Positions 1-10,708 of a stretch of 64,000 nucleotides of DNA are shown here, piece by piece (position 1 is the first letter of the stretch; each line of letters opens with the position of its first letter). Source of the DNA: Phanerochaete sordida (taxonomy: Eukaryota; Basidiomycota; Agaricomycetes; Polyporales; Phanerochaetaceae); contig BPQB01000053.1 in the NCBI GenBank assembly GCA_019973155.2, positions 124,001 through 188,000 on the forward strand. Direction: 5' to 3'. The translations under genes and the position numbers were made by a program. The notes under the pieces are model-generated. The model was given only the letters and a program-made list of their open reading frames with translations. It ran no database searches and was not told where the DNA came from.

Positions 1-1
1 A

Positions 2-2380
2 AATGTCGAAGGTGTTCGGAAATGGCTCAGCGCGAAGAAAATTTTCTCGACCCAGCCTTCAGCGCCACCAACTCCTGGCGTTCCGACCAGTGGTCAAAGC
101 CCGTCAAAGGTGGCGCCTACGAAGAAGCCATCTCTGTCCGCTCTCGCAGGTCTTGACTCCCTCGTCAGCCGCAAAGACAAGGACCTTTCCTCCGACTGGG
201 AAGATATTGGCAGTGACAAGTCTCGCACACCTGTCAGTGCGGCCACTCCGATGTCCGCCAAGCGCCTGGACGAGCAGTACCCACCACAGCTTCCATTGGA
301 ACGTCCTGAGCAGGCGCAAGGTATCCGCAAGGCAGAAGACGCCGCCCCATCATCGAGGGTCGTCCATACCAACGGTCGTGAGATCTCCGCGCTGCCATCT
401 CCTCCAGAGCCCTCATCATCAGCCACGCCCGACCCACAGTCATCGCTAGACGAGTTCCCAGATAGGTCGACCTCCGGATCGCTCTCATCCGACATGTCTT
501 CCCCGAACTCGCCCACCCTTGCGACGCATGACCCGGGACGAGCAGCCGTCATCATGGAGCGCTTGGACGAGGCGCTCGGGCGAGGATCGAAGAGCTCTAT
601 ATGGCCCATCGCTATAGATGACCCACCGCGAAAGCTCGTCTTGTCGTCGCCTGTTCTACAGGTAGCGAACGCGAACACGGTTAAAGACCGTTTCCTTTTC
701 CTCTTCACCGACATCCTCGTCATCGCGAAGCCTGTCATCCAGGATCAAGACACTCTCCTCGACGCCGCAAAGCCGACCCCGCTCGACCGCAAGTTCATCG
801 TCAAGAACGTGGTCTTGCTTCGCGACCTGAAGTTCACTTCCGACCGCGAGGATGCTCGTGCGAGGACGGCGCTGACTGCGAGCCATATGCGGTATCAGGT
901 CGTTCGTACCTTCGTGCACCAGTTCACGAAGGATCCGGACGTAGCTATCTCCACTCTTTTCGACAAGTCGAACACGCGGGACGACCCAGTCGCTCTCGGC
1001 CAGCTGTTGTTCCGTGCTGTCGAGCTCGATCGCGCGCGTCTGGGCGAATACCTCGCCAGGCGGACCTCGAAGATCGTGCTCAAAGCGTATGTGGACAGCT
1101 TTGGCTTCGCGGGGTTGCGGATAGACAAGGCGTTGCGCGTCTTCCTCCTGTCCATATGCATACCCTCCAGGCCGGCGCTCGAGTACCTCCTCGATGCGTT
1201 TGCGAGCCGATGGTACGAAGCCAACGCAGGCATTGTCGCGTACGACAAGGACCTCGCCATCCGCTTGGCGCGGGCAATCGTGCAGCTGAACGAAGTCATG
1301 CACGGTGGGATCGCTCAGACGGCCGGGATGACCGGGTATCCCAGGCGAAACATCCTCGACCGCGACTTCATCGACGCTTTCCGCCGCTACGACCCTCGTG
1401 GCCTTGTGTCCGACGAGCTGCTCTCGAAGATCTACACCGCTATCCGACGCGAGCGACTTTCGCAGTCACGAACGTCATACGAGGCTATTCCGGACCTCAT
1501 CATCTCCGTCAAGCGTCCCATCCCGCCGCGTTTGACGTATCGCATGCAGTCTGAGCCCATCATCCTGCGCATACCCCAACCCGACCCTCAACTCAACATA
1601 CAGCTCTTTGGCCAGGACCTGATGTTCGACCCGCCCATTCTGAGCTTTGCGAAGTCCGCGGAGGCGTCCTTCCGTGTCACGGGCACCTCGCTCGGTCCAA
1701 AGACCATCATCATGTGGCGATCGGGTCCGAACGCGCTGGCATACACTGGTCTCCCGCTGAGCAGCCCGGTGATGGTCGAACGGTCTTTCATGCGGAACAC
1801 CTTCCAGGTCGCGTTCAAGGGTCATCACGGGGAGAAGAGAAAGTACATGTTCAGCGTCGACGACTCGCTAGTTCGTCACCAGTGGGTGGTCTCCCTCAAG
1901 CGGCAAATCGACATTGCATCGACGCCGCCGCCTGTCGCGGAATCATCGGACTTCTCGTCTAAGGTCAAGAAAGCCGTAGAAGATGTGTCGCTGCGCGTCC
2001 TGCAAGATACGCTCATCAGTCCAGAGGAGTCCTCCCATCCCGAGATCTCGCCCTCTGCGGTCGACCACGCACTCGCACGCTTGACGGGCAGCACTTCGCC
2101 GTATGGCAACGGCTTTCTCAACCTCAGCCCGTCAAACCTCCACCGCCGGAGCAAGTCGCGGAGCCAGGTGTACCATCGACATGGTGCCGGGAGACATGAG
2201 CCTGACTTCGGCGACGAGTCGGACAGCCGTGACGACACCCTGCTGCGTTTGGATCCCTCGTCGTCTCAGCGGCCAGGGGAAAAGCTCTGGACGGGGAGCG
2301 ACCTCGAAGTTGTTTGTCGTCAGAACAGCTCGATACCTGCTGTGTTGGAATACCTCCACGTCGACAGCGCTGTTTCATAG
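2..2380 (+). CDS. PH-Sec7-PH protein, ARF GTPase exchange factor (Syt1/IQSEC-like), 5' partial
   Basis: The reading frame is open from base 2, so the N terminus lies outside the window; about 792 residues are visible before the TAG at 2378-2380. The N-terminal ~180 residues are Ser/Pro-rich and likely disordered. A PH-like segment follows (around 620-900, 'DRFLFLFTDILVIAKP'). The Sec7 region spans about 950-1430 and shows the family pattern 'LRIDKALRVFL' and 'LLDAFASRWYEANAG'. A second PH domain lies at about 1610-1905, ending in a 'HQWVVSLKRQI' helix, then a low-complexity tail. Sec7 proteins catalyse GDP/GTP exchange on ARF GTPases at Golgi or endosomal membranes; PH domains bind phosphoinositides. 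The catalytic loop looks degenerate (see findings), so exchange activity is inferred. No intron is needed in the visible 2.4 kb, unlike most neighbours. Confidence 0.8.
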   Translation, partial: NVEGVRKWLSAKKIFSTQPSAPPTPGVPTSGQSPSKVAPTKKPSLSALAGLDSLVSRKDKDLSSDWEDIGSDKSRTPVSAATPMSAKRLDEQYPPQLPLERPEQAQGIRKAEDAAPSSRVVHTNGREISALPSPPEPSSSATPDPQSSLDEFPDRSTSGSLSSDMSSPNSPTLATHDPGRAAVIMERLDEALGRGSKSSIWPIAIDDPPRKLVLSSPVLQVANANTVKDRFLFLFTDILVIAKPVIQDQDTLLDAAKPTPLDRKFIVKNVVLLRDLKFTSDREDARARTALTASHMRYQVVRTFVHQFTKDPDVAISTLFDKSNTRDDPVALGQLLFRAVELDRARLGEYLARRTSKIVLKAYVDSFGFAGLRIDKALRVFLLSICIPSRPALEYLLDAFASRWYEANAGIVAYDKDLAIRLARAIVQLNEVMHGGIAQTAGMTGYPRRNILDRDFIDAFRRYDPRGLVSDELLSKIYTAIRRERLSQSRTSYEAIPDLIISVKRPIPPRLTYRMQSEPIILRIPQPDPQLNIQLFGQDLMFDPPILSFAKSAEASFRVTGTSLGPKTIIMWRSGPNALAYTGLPLSSPVMVERSFMRNTFQVAFKGHHGEKRKYMFSVDDSLVRHQWVVSLKRQIDIASTPPPVAESSDFSSKVKKAVEDVSLRVLQDTLISPEESSHPEISPSAVDHALARLTGSTSPYGNGFLNLSPSNLHRRSKSRSQVYHRHGAGRHEPDFGDESDSRDDTLLRLDPSSSQRPGEKLWTGSDLEVVCRQNSSIPAVLEYLHVDSAVS

Positions 2381-4307
2381 CCCAAGTGACCGACTCTTTT
2401 GTGTTTCATACTTGTGAGTACCCTTCTATCCTGCGCTCTTACTTCGTATTGATATCCGGTTCAGGTGTATCATATCCAACGTCGGTGCTGTCCATGTCTA
2501 TCCTTGCTTTGTATTCCATGATGTTCTGCCGTATCTCATGCTACTGCTTGCCAAGTCATTTGCTTATTTAGATAGGTTATCCAACACGGTCACTAATCCT
2601 TCTCAATCTTTCTCCTTCTCTCATACATCAGCACACGCATTATCATGTACTCTACGTCGACAACGCTGTCGCACAAGCGTACTATAACACAATCCATATT
2701 GCACGGACTAATTTGTTGCAGGTCTGAGTTTCTCAAAGTTCTATACGCTTGCCTGCGAGCGTTCAAGCTGACGAGGGCCTTGGCCTTGGCCTGCAAGTGT
2801 GTTCTGGCTGGCGAGTGCTGCTCATTACGACGCAAATGGCGATACTGCGACAACCTTGGGGACATGGGGGACGGCAAGTCCAAGGCAAGCACTACGCGAG
2901 CGTCCTGGCGCTTGCTTACATAAGTGCTGTCGTACCGGCCTTCGCATGCTGCACAGCCAGTTCCCTTCATGAGTCCTTGATTTCGCTCGACGTAACTGCA
3001 CAGAGCCCGACGAGAAGGCGAGTCAGCATTTATCTGTCCTTGGAGATAGTGATGGAGTTATCTCAGGATCTACAGGGCTACAACCAAATCATATGCCGGC
3101 TGTTCAATACGCACAGGCGAGTCGGTGACGTCCGCGCCGCGCGCGCAGGAACAAGCCTGTGGAATGTCAGGCAGCCCTCGGAGTTTTCCCTATATGATCC
3201 TCTGCCAGTATAGGTCTGGTTGAAACGTACAGTTTGAGCGCCACACAGGACACCTCGTCTTCATCGTCAAAATCTGGTGAATTACGCGCGCTGGCAACGC
3301 AGATATTTCCAGCCCGACTGCTCATTGAGTATGGTCTTTTCGCTTCTGCATCTGACATCAGCACTGCCCTGACCACCCAAGACCATGTCGAAGCAGAAGC
3401 GAAGATTTATGAGTCTGGCTCTCGAAGAAAGGCGAAAACGGAGAGTGTTGCAGAGTTGAGGGCTCGCGGTAAAGCGTCTGCCTCGGGGAGACTAGCTCGC
3501 GGGTGTGTCAGTGGCTGATAAAGATACTAGCGAAGACGAGACTCATCCACAACATCTGTAGACAGGTCACGATGCGGGTTTTTTTGTCATTCGGAGTATT
3601 GACGGCAAGGTGCTCGTCGATACGGTGACATTCGCTGCGTTCTTCTCCTGGTGAGCATTTGCTGTCTCCTATCTATTGTTTACAGTCTTATAGGCGCTCC
3701 AAGCCATTCTTGGTCCCAATCAACATTCGCTGTGCGCAAGCGATACTCGAGAAGTGCCCCGGGGCTTTGGCCCCTGCTTATGAGCTCCAGTTCCTGCAGC
3801 GCGTCGACCGCTTACCGCGCTGCGGTCATGATCTCTGTACCTGATTTCATTTCTGCCTCCCTGGATCCCCATGCCGTCCACGGGAGCACAGGGCAACGAA
3901 CACTACGACGATAGGCGTCAATCACCTCAAGGTCACTCGGATATCTCGGCTTGCCACGGCTGTGGAAGAAGCAGCTACCTTTGATAGCAGTCGTCAGAAA
4001 CCCACCTCAGCAGACAGAATCTGCGCCGTTTGTGGCAAGAATGACCCTGTGCTGCATGATTCGGCCACCCTTATCCCTGGTCATGCTCGTCGCATTCGAT
4101 TGTCCGTTTGTATTTCGCGTGGGGCCGTGGCCGAGGTGTGTCACTTCCATTGCTAAGCTGTTCTTTGCAGACCCTTACTGCCGCTCCGACAGAAGCTGCA
4201 CATAGCCGCCGTCCATGTCGTGATTCAATGGACTCGTATAAGAGGCTCAAGCGCAACCCGGAACTGCGAAACATCGCACACCCACCGTTCACACGCACAG
4301 CACATCC
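2381..4307. other. Intergenic, possible gene relic
   Basis: No protein family is recognisable in this 1.9 kb. A canonical-looking intron (3652-3686, GTGAGC to TTTACAG) would join a short open segment at 3570-3651 to one ending 'RCGHDLCT' before a stop near 3840. A CxxC-containing fragment (about 4020-4156) follows. These may be pieces of a decayed gene, but I could not build a full model. A TATA-like TATAAG at 4237-4242 lies 66 bases upstream of the P450 start. Confidence 0.3.
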
Positions 4308-6356
4308 ATGGTACTCGACACCATCGATGCGCTCGACCCGAGGGTCGTGGTTCTTGTCACAAGTGCTGTGAGTATACTGTGGCGCCTCACGCTAGACGCA
4401 TGCTCACCACACCTTTGCAGGCCGTGTACCTCGTCTATAAGAATTACGAGCCGAACAGCCCGGCTTCCGCGCTCATTCTTCTTGGGGCTGTCCCAGGCGT
4501 GCTCACGGCGGTGCTGCACCAGCATGTCGGTTCCTTTACCGCCGCCGCATTCACTGTCTACGCAAGCTACTGGTCCATCCTTGCTACACTTGTTGTCGCT
4601 TATCGCCTCTCGCCTTTTCACCCACTTGCCCGCTATCCCGGACCAATCCTCTGCAAGGTATCGAAGGGCTGGCTCGCATACATCGCGGGAACCACCGGCA
4701 AGGCGCATTTGTATGTGCAGGACCTGCACATGCGCTACGGCGAAGTCGTTCGGATAGGTATGCGACGCGTCTCAGGCATCTGCACCCCACTTATCAGTGT
4801 AATTCAGGCCCGAACGAGCTGTCTATTACCAACAAGGACTTCCCCATCGCCGTACTCGGCGCGAAGGGCCTTCCCCGCGGGCCATGTGCGCACCACACCT
4901 CTGCTGCCTGCCCTGCTGCTAATCCCGTCCGCAGACTACGACAGCCGCCGGCACGAGGCGGGCATGAGCCTCGATGGCCTACGTGATCAGGCTCTCCATG
5001 CTGTCCGGCGCCGGCCCTGGGCGAGGGGCATGAACAGCGCCTCGATGAAGCACTATGAGGAGCTCATCCACGACACGCTGAGCGACCTAATTACGGCTCT
5101 CAAGCAAAGAACGGGCAAGACCGTCGACATGTCCGAATGGACGAATTATTTTGGTTTTGATTTCATGGGCCGGATGGCGTAGGTTTCTTCCTAGTTCGCT
5201 CGTTTTCAGGGGGACCGACGTCTTGCATAGGTTCACTCGCGACTTCGGCATGTTGAAGACAGGTCATGACCAAGAAGGGCTGCTGGAACTCATCGAGCAT
5301 GCTATGGAGTACGTTCATCGCTCGCTTCAACCTTACGTCGGTCCATTGACCTGTAAACGCAGAGATTCCGCCTGGATATCTCATATACCATGGTCCCTTC
5401 CGTTCCTCCGATTCATTCCCGGAGCGAGCAAGTATTGGGACCAGATGAAAGCTGTCGGAGAGCAGGCTGTCGAGACCCGAGTCGCTCTTGGATCGACGAG
5501 CCGCGATCTATTCCATCATCTCATGGACGAGGACGGGCATGAGGCGGTCAAGCCCACCAAGGCCTTGGTCGCGGTCGACGGACAGCTTGCGATTATTGCT
5601 GGAGGCGACACCACGGCGACGACGCTCAGCCATCTGGTCTACTACATGCTGCGTTACCCGAAGTATCTCGATCGCCTCCGCAAGGAGGTGGATGAAACGT
5701 TCCCTGACGGCGCGGATTCTACTCTGGACTTCACAAAGCAGACGAATAGTATGCCGTTCCTCAATGCATGCATGTAAGTTGAAGTCAACTACTGCTTTTG
5801 TTGAACCGTCGCTGATCCCTATGTAGTAATGAAGCTCTACGCTTATATCCGCCTGTTCTTGCTGCTCTGCAAAGGCGTGTGGAGGCTGGGACCGGAGGAA
5901 AGATGATCGGACCTCAGTAAGTCCAACAACATTATTGAGCAAGCGCACCCAATTCTTATTTCCACGTGCAGCTTTATCCCAGAGGAAACACAGGTGTCCC
6001 TGTTCGCCTACTCAATTCAACGTGACCCGCAGCACTTCTCACCGCTTACGAACACGTTCTGGCCCGACCGCTGGCTCTCCCAAGAGAAGTACGCCCTGCC
6101 GTCGGGCGACGTTATCACTGCCGACGCGGTCGTAACGAACCGCGACGCCTTTATTGCGTTCTCGCAAGGTCCGATGGTCTGCGCCGGCAAGAACGTCGCC
6201 CTGACAGAGATGCGTGGTGTGATGTGTGCCCTGCTGCAGCACTTTGATACGAAAATCGCGGATCAGTCATTCCTCGACACATGGGAAGACAAGGTCGAGG
6301 AAATCTTCACCACGAAGAGGGGCGCCCTGCCAGTGATTCTCACCCCTCGTGCGTAG
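4308..6356 (+). CDS. Cytochrome P450 monooxygenase, membrane-anchored
   Basis: Eight exons: 4308-4367, 4421-4757, 4808-4885, 4935-5178, 5231-5308, 5363-5773, 5827-5916 and 5972-6356, giving 560 residues. P450s insert one oxygen atom from O2 into a substrate using electrons from P450 reductase at the ER. Hydrophobic helices near residues 25-100 should anchor the protein. The proline-rich hinge ('PLARYPGPIL'), I-helix 'AGGDTT', ExxR as 'NEALRLYP' and heme loop 'FSQGPMVCAG' with Cys503 are all present. The residue two before the Cys is Met where Arg is usual; many basidiomycete P450s deviate here. It resembles large basidiomycete-expanded families such as CYP5037/CYP5150, but the family is not assigned. 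Substrate is unknown. A TATAAG at 4237 supports the start. Confidence 0.9.
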
Positions 6357-6736
6357 GCAGCTGCCCTTCACTCAGCACTGGGTCTGGACCCTCGTAGCCT
6401 TTGGCATTTCGGCACACGATACCGTAGTGCATAGCTAGATAGTCGTCAATGAATATTAGTCAGGTTTATATCGCAACCTTGCGTGATTTGTCGAGATGAC
6501 TGAAACGCTTCACCGACTTTGGCTGAAAACTCCCTCGAAAATGGACGATATATTCAGGATACTCCACACTGCCACTTCGTCTGTTCTCCCACTCTCATCA
6601 CGTTAGCCGCAGTCTATCCCACTCGTCGGCCTTTGTAGGCCTCTTCAGACGCTATATATCACCGCTTGGTGTTCCACGTCACCCTACCTCCCCTTCCGGC
6701 ATCCGAGGCTGTTCCTGGGTGACTAGGTAACCGAGC
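6357..6736 (+). promoter_or_regulatory. Intergenic spacer with CDF promoter
   Basis: This holds the P450 3' end and the promoter of the metal transporter. A TATATA motif at 6653-6658 lies about 80 bases before the ATG at 6737. Nothing else was seen. Confidence 0.4.
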
Positions 6737-8371
6737 ATGATCCCCCGACGTCCACCATTGCACTTGTCCTCCTCCAGGACCAGTCTGCAGACGACATTGT
6801 CTGCGCGAGCCCGTCCGCCGCCATCAAAGAGTCGTCCGACCGCGTCTGGTCGCGGATATCACACCGCTTCTGTACCTACAACGTGTACCGCGCTCAAACT
6901 CTGCTCGACTTTGTCCCTTCCTGTCTTGACATCGACGAACATGTCTGCCCTGAGCCGCCGTCTGCATTCCACCCAATCAAAGGGCAAGGAAGCCGCGAAG
7001 GCACCACATGACGAGCACGAGCACGAACGTGAACACGACCACGACCACCACGAGGACAGCAGCCACGCGCACTCTCACTCTCACTCACACGGCGTATTCT
7101 CTCTTGGGCATTCGCACTCGCACGGCGACGGTGTTGGACACGGCGATGCAGAGAAGGTGGTCGCGGTGCTCTCGGGCGCAGGTACGCTCTCTCTCCTCGT
7201 CATGTCGGGCTACTCGTACGATTTACGCGCGCAAGGCGACAGAGGAAGCCGAATAACACTCATCGGCCTCGCCTCGAACGTGGGCTTGACAATATCGAAG
7301 GGCGCGGCGGGATGGTATATGAACTCGGCGTCGCTACTAGCGGATGCAGGACATACAGCGGGAGGTGCGCCATCACTCGTCTGCCGCACGCAGCCTGTAC
7401 TGACCAGCAGCTATGCAAGCAAGACTTGATTGGGGACATCATCACGCTCGCCTGCTGGAAGCTGTCGCGTAAACCACCCTCAGAAACGTATCCGCGAGGG
7501 TACGCCAAGTTCGAGGTCCTGGGTACCGCCGCAGTCTCCTTGCTGCTCACAGGCGGCGCGCTCGGCCTTGGGCTGCACTCCTTCTCCATGCTCATGGAGT
7601 CCCTCGCGCAGTCGGCCGCCGCCATGCCAGCAGGGCCTCTGCAGGACGCTCTCGTCAACGTGACCCACATCGCGCACGCGGTGCCGCACATCGCGTCCGA
7701 CCACTCCCACGCGCACGCTTTGGACCCGAATGCAGCGTGGTTTGCCGCAATAGGCGTAGTGTGGAAAGAGTGGCTGTTCCGGGCGACGAAGAAAGTCGCT
7801 GAGCAGGAGAGCAGCCCGGTCCTCTTCGCCAACGCACTGCACCATCGCAGCGACATGTATGGCAGCCTCGTCGCGCTCGTGGCAATTCTTGGCACCTGGT
7901 ATTGGCCGAGTCTGCCCCTGGATCAGATTGGAGGTGAGTGGTATTAAGCTTTCAGCGGGTGCGGGGTAGCTCATTAGCGCGTGTGTAGGCCTCATTGTGT
8001 CCTTCCTGATTCTTCAGCAAGGCTGGGGAATAACCTTGACCTCCTTCCGGCAGCTAACAGACCACGGCGTGAGCCCGTCGACGAGGACTACCCTTATCCG
8101 TGCGCTTGACCCCCTTCTCGCGCATCCACACTCGCCCTCGGCTACCCTGCCCCGCGGGGCTCCCACCGCTGAGCAGATTCTGGGAATCAAGGACCTTCGC
8201 GCCACGCGTTCCGGCTCTCAGATGGCTGTGGACCTGACTGCGCGGGTACCGAGTACGCTCAGTGTGGCGGACACGACCGCACTCGAGGGCAAGATTGCGC
8301 GGACCCTCAAGGACGCGAAGAAGGAAATCGCCGAGGTGCGGGTTAGGTTTGAGCCCGACGACAAGGCGTAG
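6737..8371 (+). CDS. Cation diffusion facilitator (Mmt1/Mmt2-like mitochondrial metal transporter)
   Basis: Three exons: 6737-7364, 7424-7933 and 7989-8371, 506 residues. CDF proteins exchange divalent metal (Fe2+, Zn2+ or Mn2+) for protons; yeast Mmt1/2 act on mitochondrial iron. The first ~90 residues are rich in Arg, Ser and Thr and poor in acidic residues, like a mitochondrial presequence. A His/Asp/Glu-rich segment follows (about 7004-7145), a likely metal-binding region. Metal-site signatures are visible: 'ADAGHTAGD' (HxxxD, rebuilt across intron 1) and 'ALHHRSDMYGS' (HHxxD). Exon 2 carries 'WKLSRKPPSETYPRGYAKFE', typical of this subgroup. The C-terminal cytosolic domain ends 'VRVRFEPDD'. 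An internal ATG at 6941 is an alternative start that would remove part of the leader. Confidence 0.9.
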
Positions 8372-9137
8372 ACGGGCGTGGCGGCCGCGCAGCCCATGGT
8401 CCGTGAAATGGAGGACAATACCCATGTCCTGTATCGGTGTAATTTTGGCGGACGGATGTAAGCTTAGAATGGTATCGGATTACATGGGATCCGTCGTGCG
8501 CGCGCGTTGCGCCGGGCTGCGGTGGACTTCGGTATACTTGGGGTAAGTAGGTTCGGCTGCGTGGAAGCCGTCGCAAGCAACGACGAGCGCGCGCTCCGGA
8601 GAGCGGGAGGAGGTGAGTCCAGCTTGATTTCCGTGGAAACCTGCTGTGCTGATACTCGAACAGGGCATCCCGCCATCAGAACGGAGATACGCAGGTCCAG
8701 CGTCGGTGAGCGTGTCTGAATCCGGTATCCGTCGGGATGCTGGGACAGGAGTAGGCCTAGAGCGGTGAGCTGTGAGTATTCTTGTTCACATGCGTCAGTC
8801 GACACAGCTCTTGGTCTCCGATATCCCTCACCCACCTATTCTTATGTCCGACCATACATCGGCTATGTATTGTTTGACGTGATTTCACTGCGGCTTGAAA
8901 ACCGAGGTCTTGCCAAAGACATGCGTCCTGACTTTTCCCTCTACACTCCAATCTGCTGGCTGGACCCTCAGGATCTTCAGGGTGGTGTGTCATGTTTGTA
9001 GGTTTCCCCCGCGCAGATCTATAAGACGGCCATCTGTCCTGGCCTCTGCTCACCGCCCACCTCTCCCCCTCCCCCCATAGGACCGTGGTTGACTGACTTT
9101 CCCTTGGGTGTCAACAAAAAGCAGTACCCTTCCCGGT
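8372..9137 (+). promoter_or_regulatory. Intergenic spacer with cyclin promoter
   Basis: No coding signal was found. A TATAAG-type box at 9020-9025 followed by a pyrimidine-rich stretch (about 9050-9080) precedes the cyclin ATG at 9138. Confidence 0.35.
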
Positions 9138-10227
9138 ATGGCACCCTCGAAACTCACTGGTCGCATCCACGGCGCGAGCCTGGTCGATCCCGCCCTCCAC
9201 TCTCAAGAAATCGACGAGCTCCTCAAGACGGAGGTGTCTCGTACGTTCGTCGGTATGTCGGCGCGTTCTCCCGCACGGCGAACACGAGATTGACCTCATG
9301 CGGTGCCATTTTTGTAGAATACATCGTTGAGCGGGTGATCGACGTCGTCGATTATGCACTTGGTCGCCCCTCAAGCTCCGCGCGCGGCCGTTCCCAGGGC
9401 ACGCCCGACTCCCGCCGCACCGTACACACCGAGTTCGCCGCGTTCGCCAAGACTGTCATCGAGCGTGCGGGCGTACAGCTGCCCGTGCTACTCGGCACGC
9501 TCGTCTACCTCGACCGTGCGAGACCACACCTGCAGCTTTCTCTCGAAGAGTGGGCGTGTGAGCGTGTCTTCCTCGGAGCGCTCATCTGCGCGAACAAGGT
9601 GCGAGCGGTCCATACATGGCTTTACCGCGCTCGGTGCGCTGACCGCGGCCAAAAATACAGTACCTCAACGACTCCACGCTCAAGAACGTGCACTGGTCGC
9701 TCTGCACCGGCCTCTTTAACAAGCGGGACGTGGGCCGGATCGAGCGCGAGTTCCTCGACGTGCTCGACTTCGAGCTCGCGGTTTCCGAAGATGACGTCCT
9801 CGCGCACTACGAGCCCGTGATGCTCCTGCGGCGCCCGCAGCCCGCGCGGCTGCGTATCCCCACGCGCGGGGCGTCCATTTCGCGTCCGGCGCTCAGCCGG
9901 CACAACTCGAACTCGACGGATTCGTCCATGGACGAGGACTCGCCAGGGTCCACGGACTCCGGTTCGCTCCCGCCAACGCCGTCAGACGACGTGGCACAGG
10001 ACAACACCGTGTACGTCCACTCGCTCTCGAAGCACTCGCCGGAGAACGGCGAAGCAGACAGCATGCGCGCCCGCTCGCGTTTCAGCGCCGCGTCCGCGTC
10101 TGTGTCCAAGGAGTCCGTGCAGAAGGTCAAGGACGACGGTCACCGCCCACGGTTGTCATCCGCGTTCAACCTCCTCCGAAATCTCCACAAACCAAGCTTC
10201 CACCACTCCCATTCGACCTCCGCCTGA
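9138..10227 (+). CDS. Pho80/Pcl-type cyclin (partner of a Pho85-like CDK)
   Basis: Three exons: 9138-9252, 9318-9598 and 9661-10227, 320 residues. The cyclin fold spans about residues 35-190: 'EYIVERVIDVVDYAL', then 'HTEFAAFAKTVIERAGV', 'VLLGTLVYLDRAR', 'ERVFLGALICANKYLND' and 'IEREFLDVLDFEL'. This layout matches the Pcl1/Pcl2/Pho80 family, which activates Pho85 kinases in cell-cycle entry, phosphate response and polarity. The C-terminal ~110 residues are Ser/Pro-rich ('STDSGSLPPTPSDD') with several potential SP/TP sites, consistent with regulation by phosphorylation (inferred). The specific paralogue is not determinable. Confidence 0.88.
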
Positions 10228-10708
10228 TGTCTCTCCCGCTTTCACGTCTATCGCATCGCTTGTTATCATGCTGCTTTTCCCTCCAAAACCCGCTCATCCG
10301 CGCTGTTATTTATTCTGTTTTCTCCCGGCTTGTATGTATATCTGACGACCACTTCATGACCTATGACGCTTCTCTCTGTAATTTCCTTTTTTCAGGGATG
10401 TCTACGACTTTAATCATGCACCACGTAGAGGGGCCTTGTAAATATGGTTCATTTTTGCTCCATTCCCATCGCATTTAGCATTGTAGACACACATTTGTAC
10501 GGCGTACCTGCAGGAGCGGGCGGAGAAATGCATTTATCTTCTGCATATACTTATCAGTGACGTCGAGCGATGCAAGATTCTGGTAGACGTCGTCATGCGC
10601 CGAGCAGCACTTTAGACATATAGGGTTTCGGCGCAGGGGCAGAACGACACAAAACCATCCATTGACCCTGGGTATAGCGTACTTGAGATCCGATAGGCCG
10701 AGTAAGCC
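10228..10708. other. 3'-3' spacer between convergent genes
   Basis: This holds the 3' untranslated regions of the cyclin (plus) and carrier (minus) genes. It is AT-richer than the flanks. No ORF with family similarity was seen. Confidence 0.5.

Noticed and set aside
4308..6356. Secondary-metabolite cluster centred on the P450, CmcJ-like, EthD and hydrolase genes
   Set aside because: The genes are spread over 60 kb among housekeeping genes, and no polyketide synthase, NRPS, terpene synthase or prenyltransferase is present.
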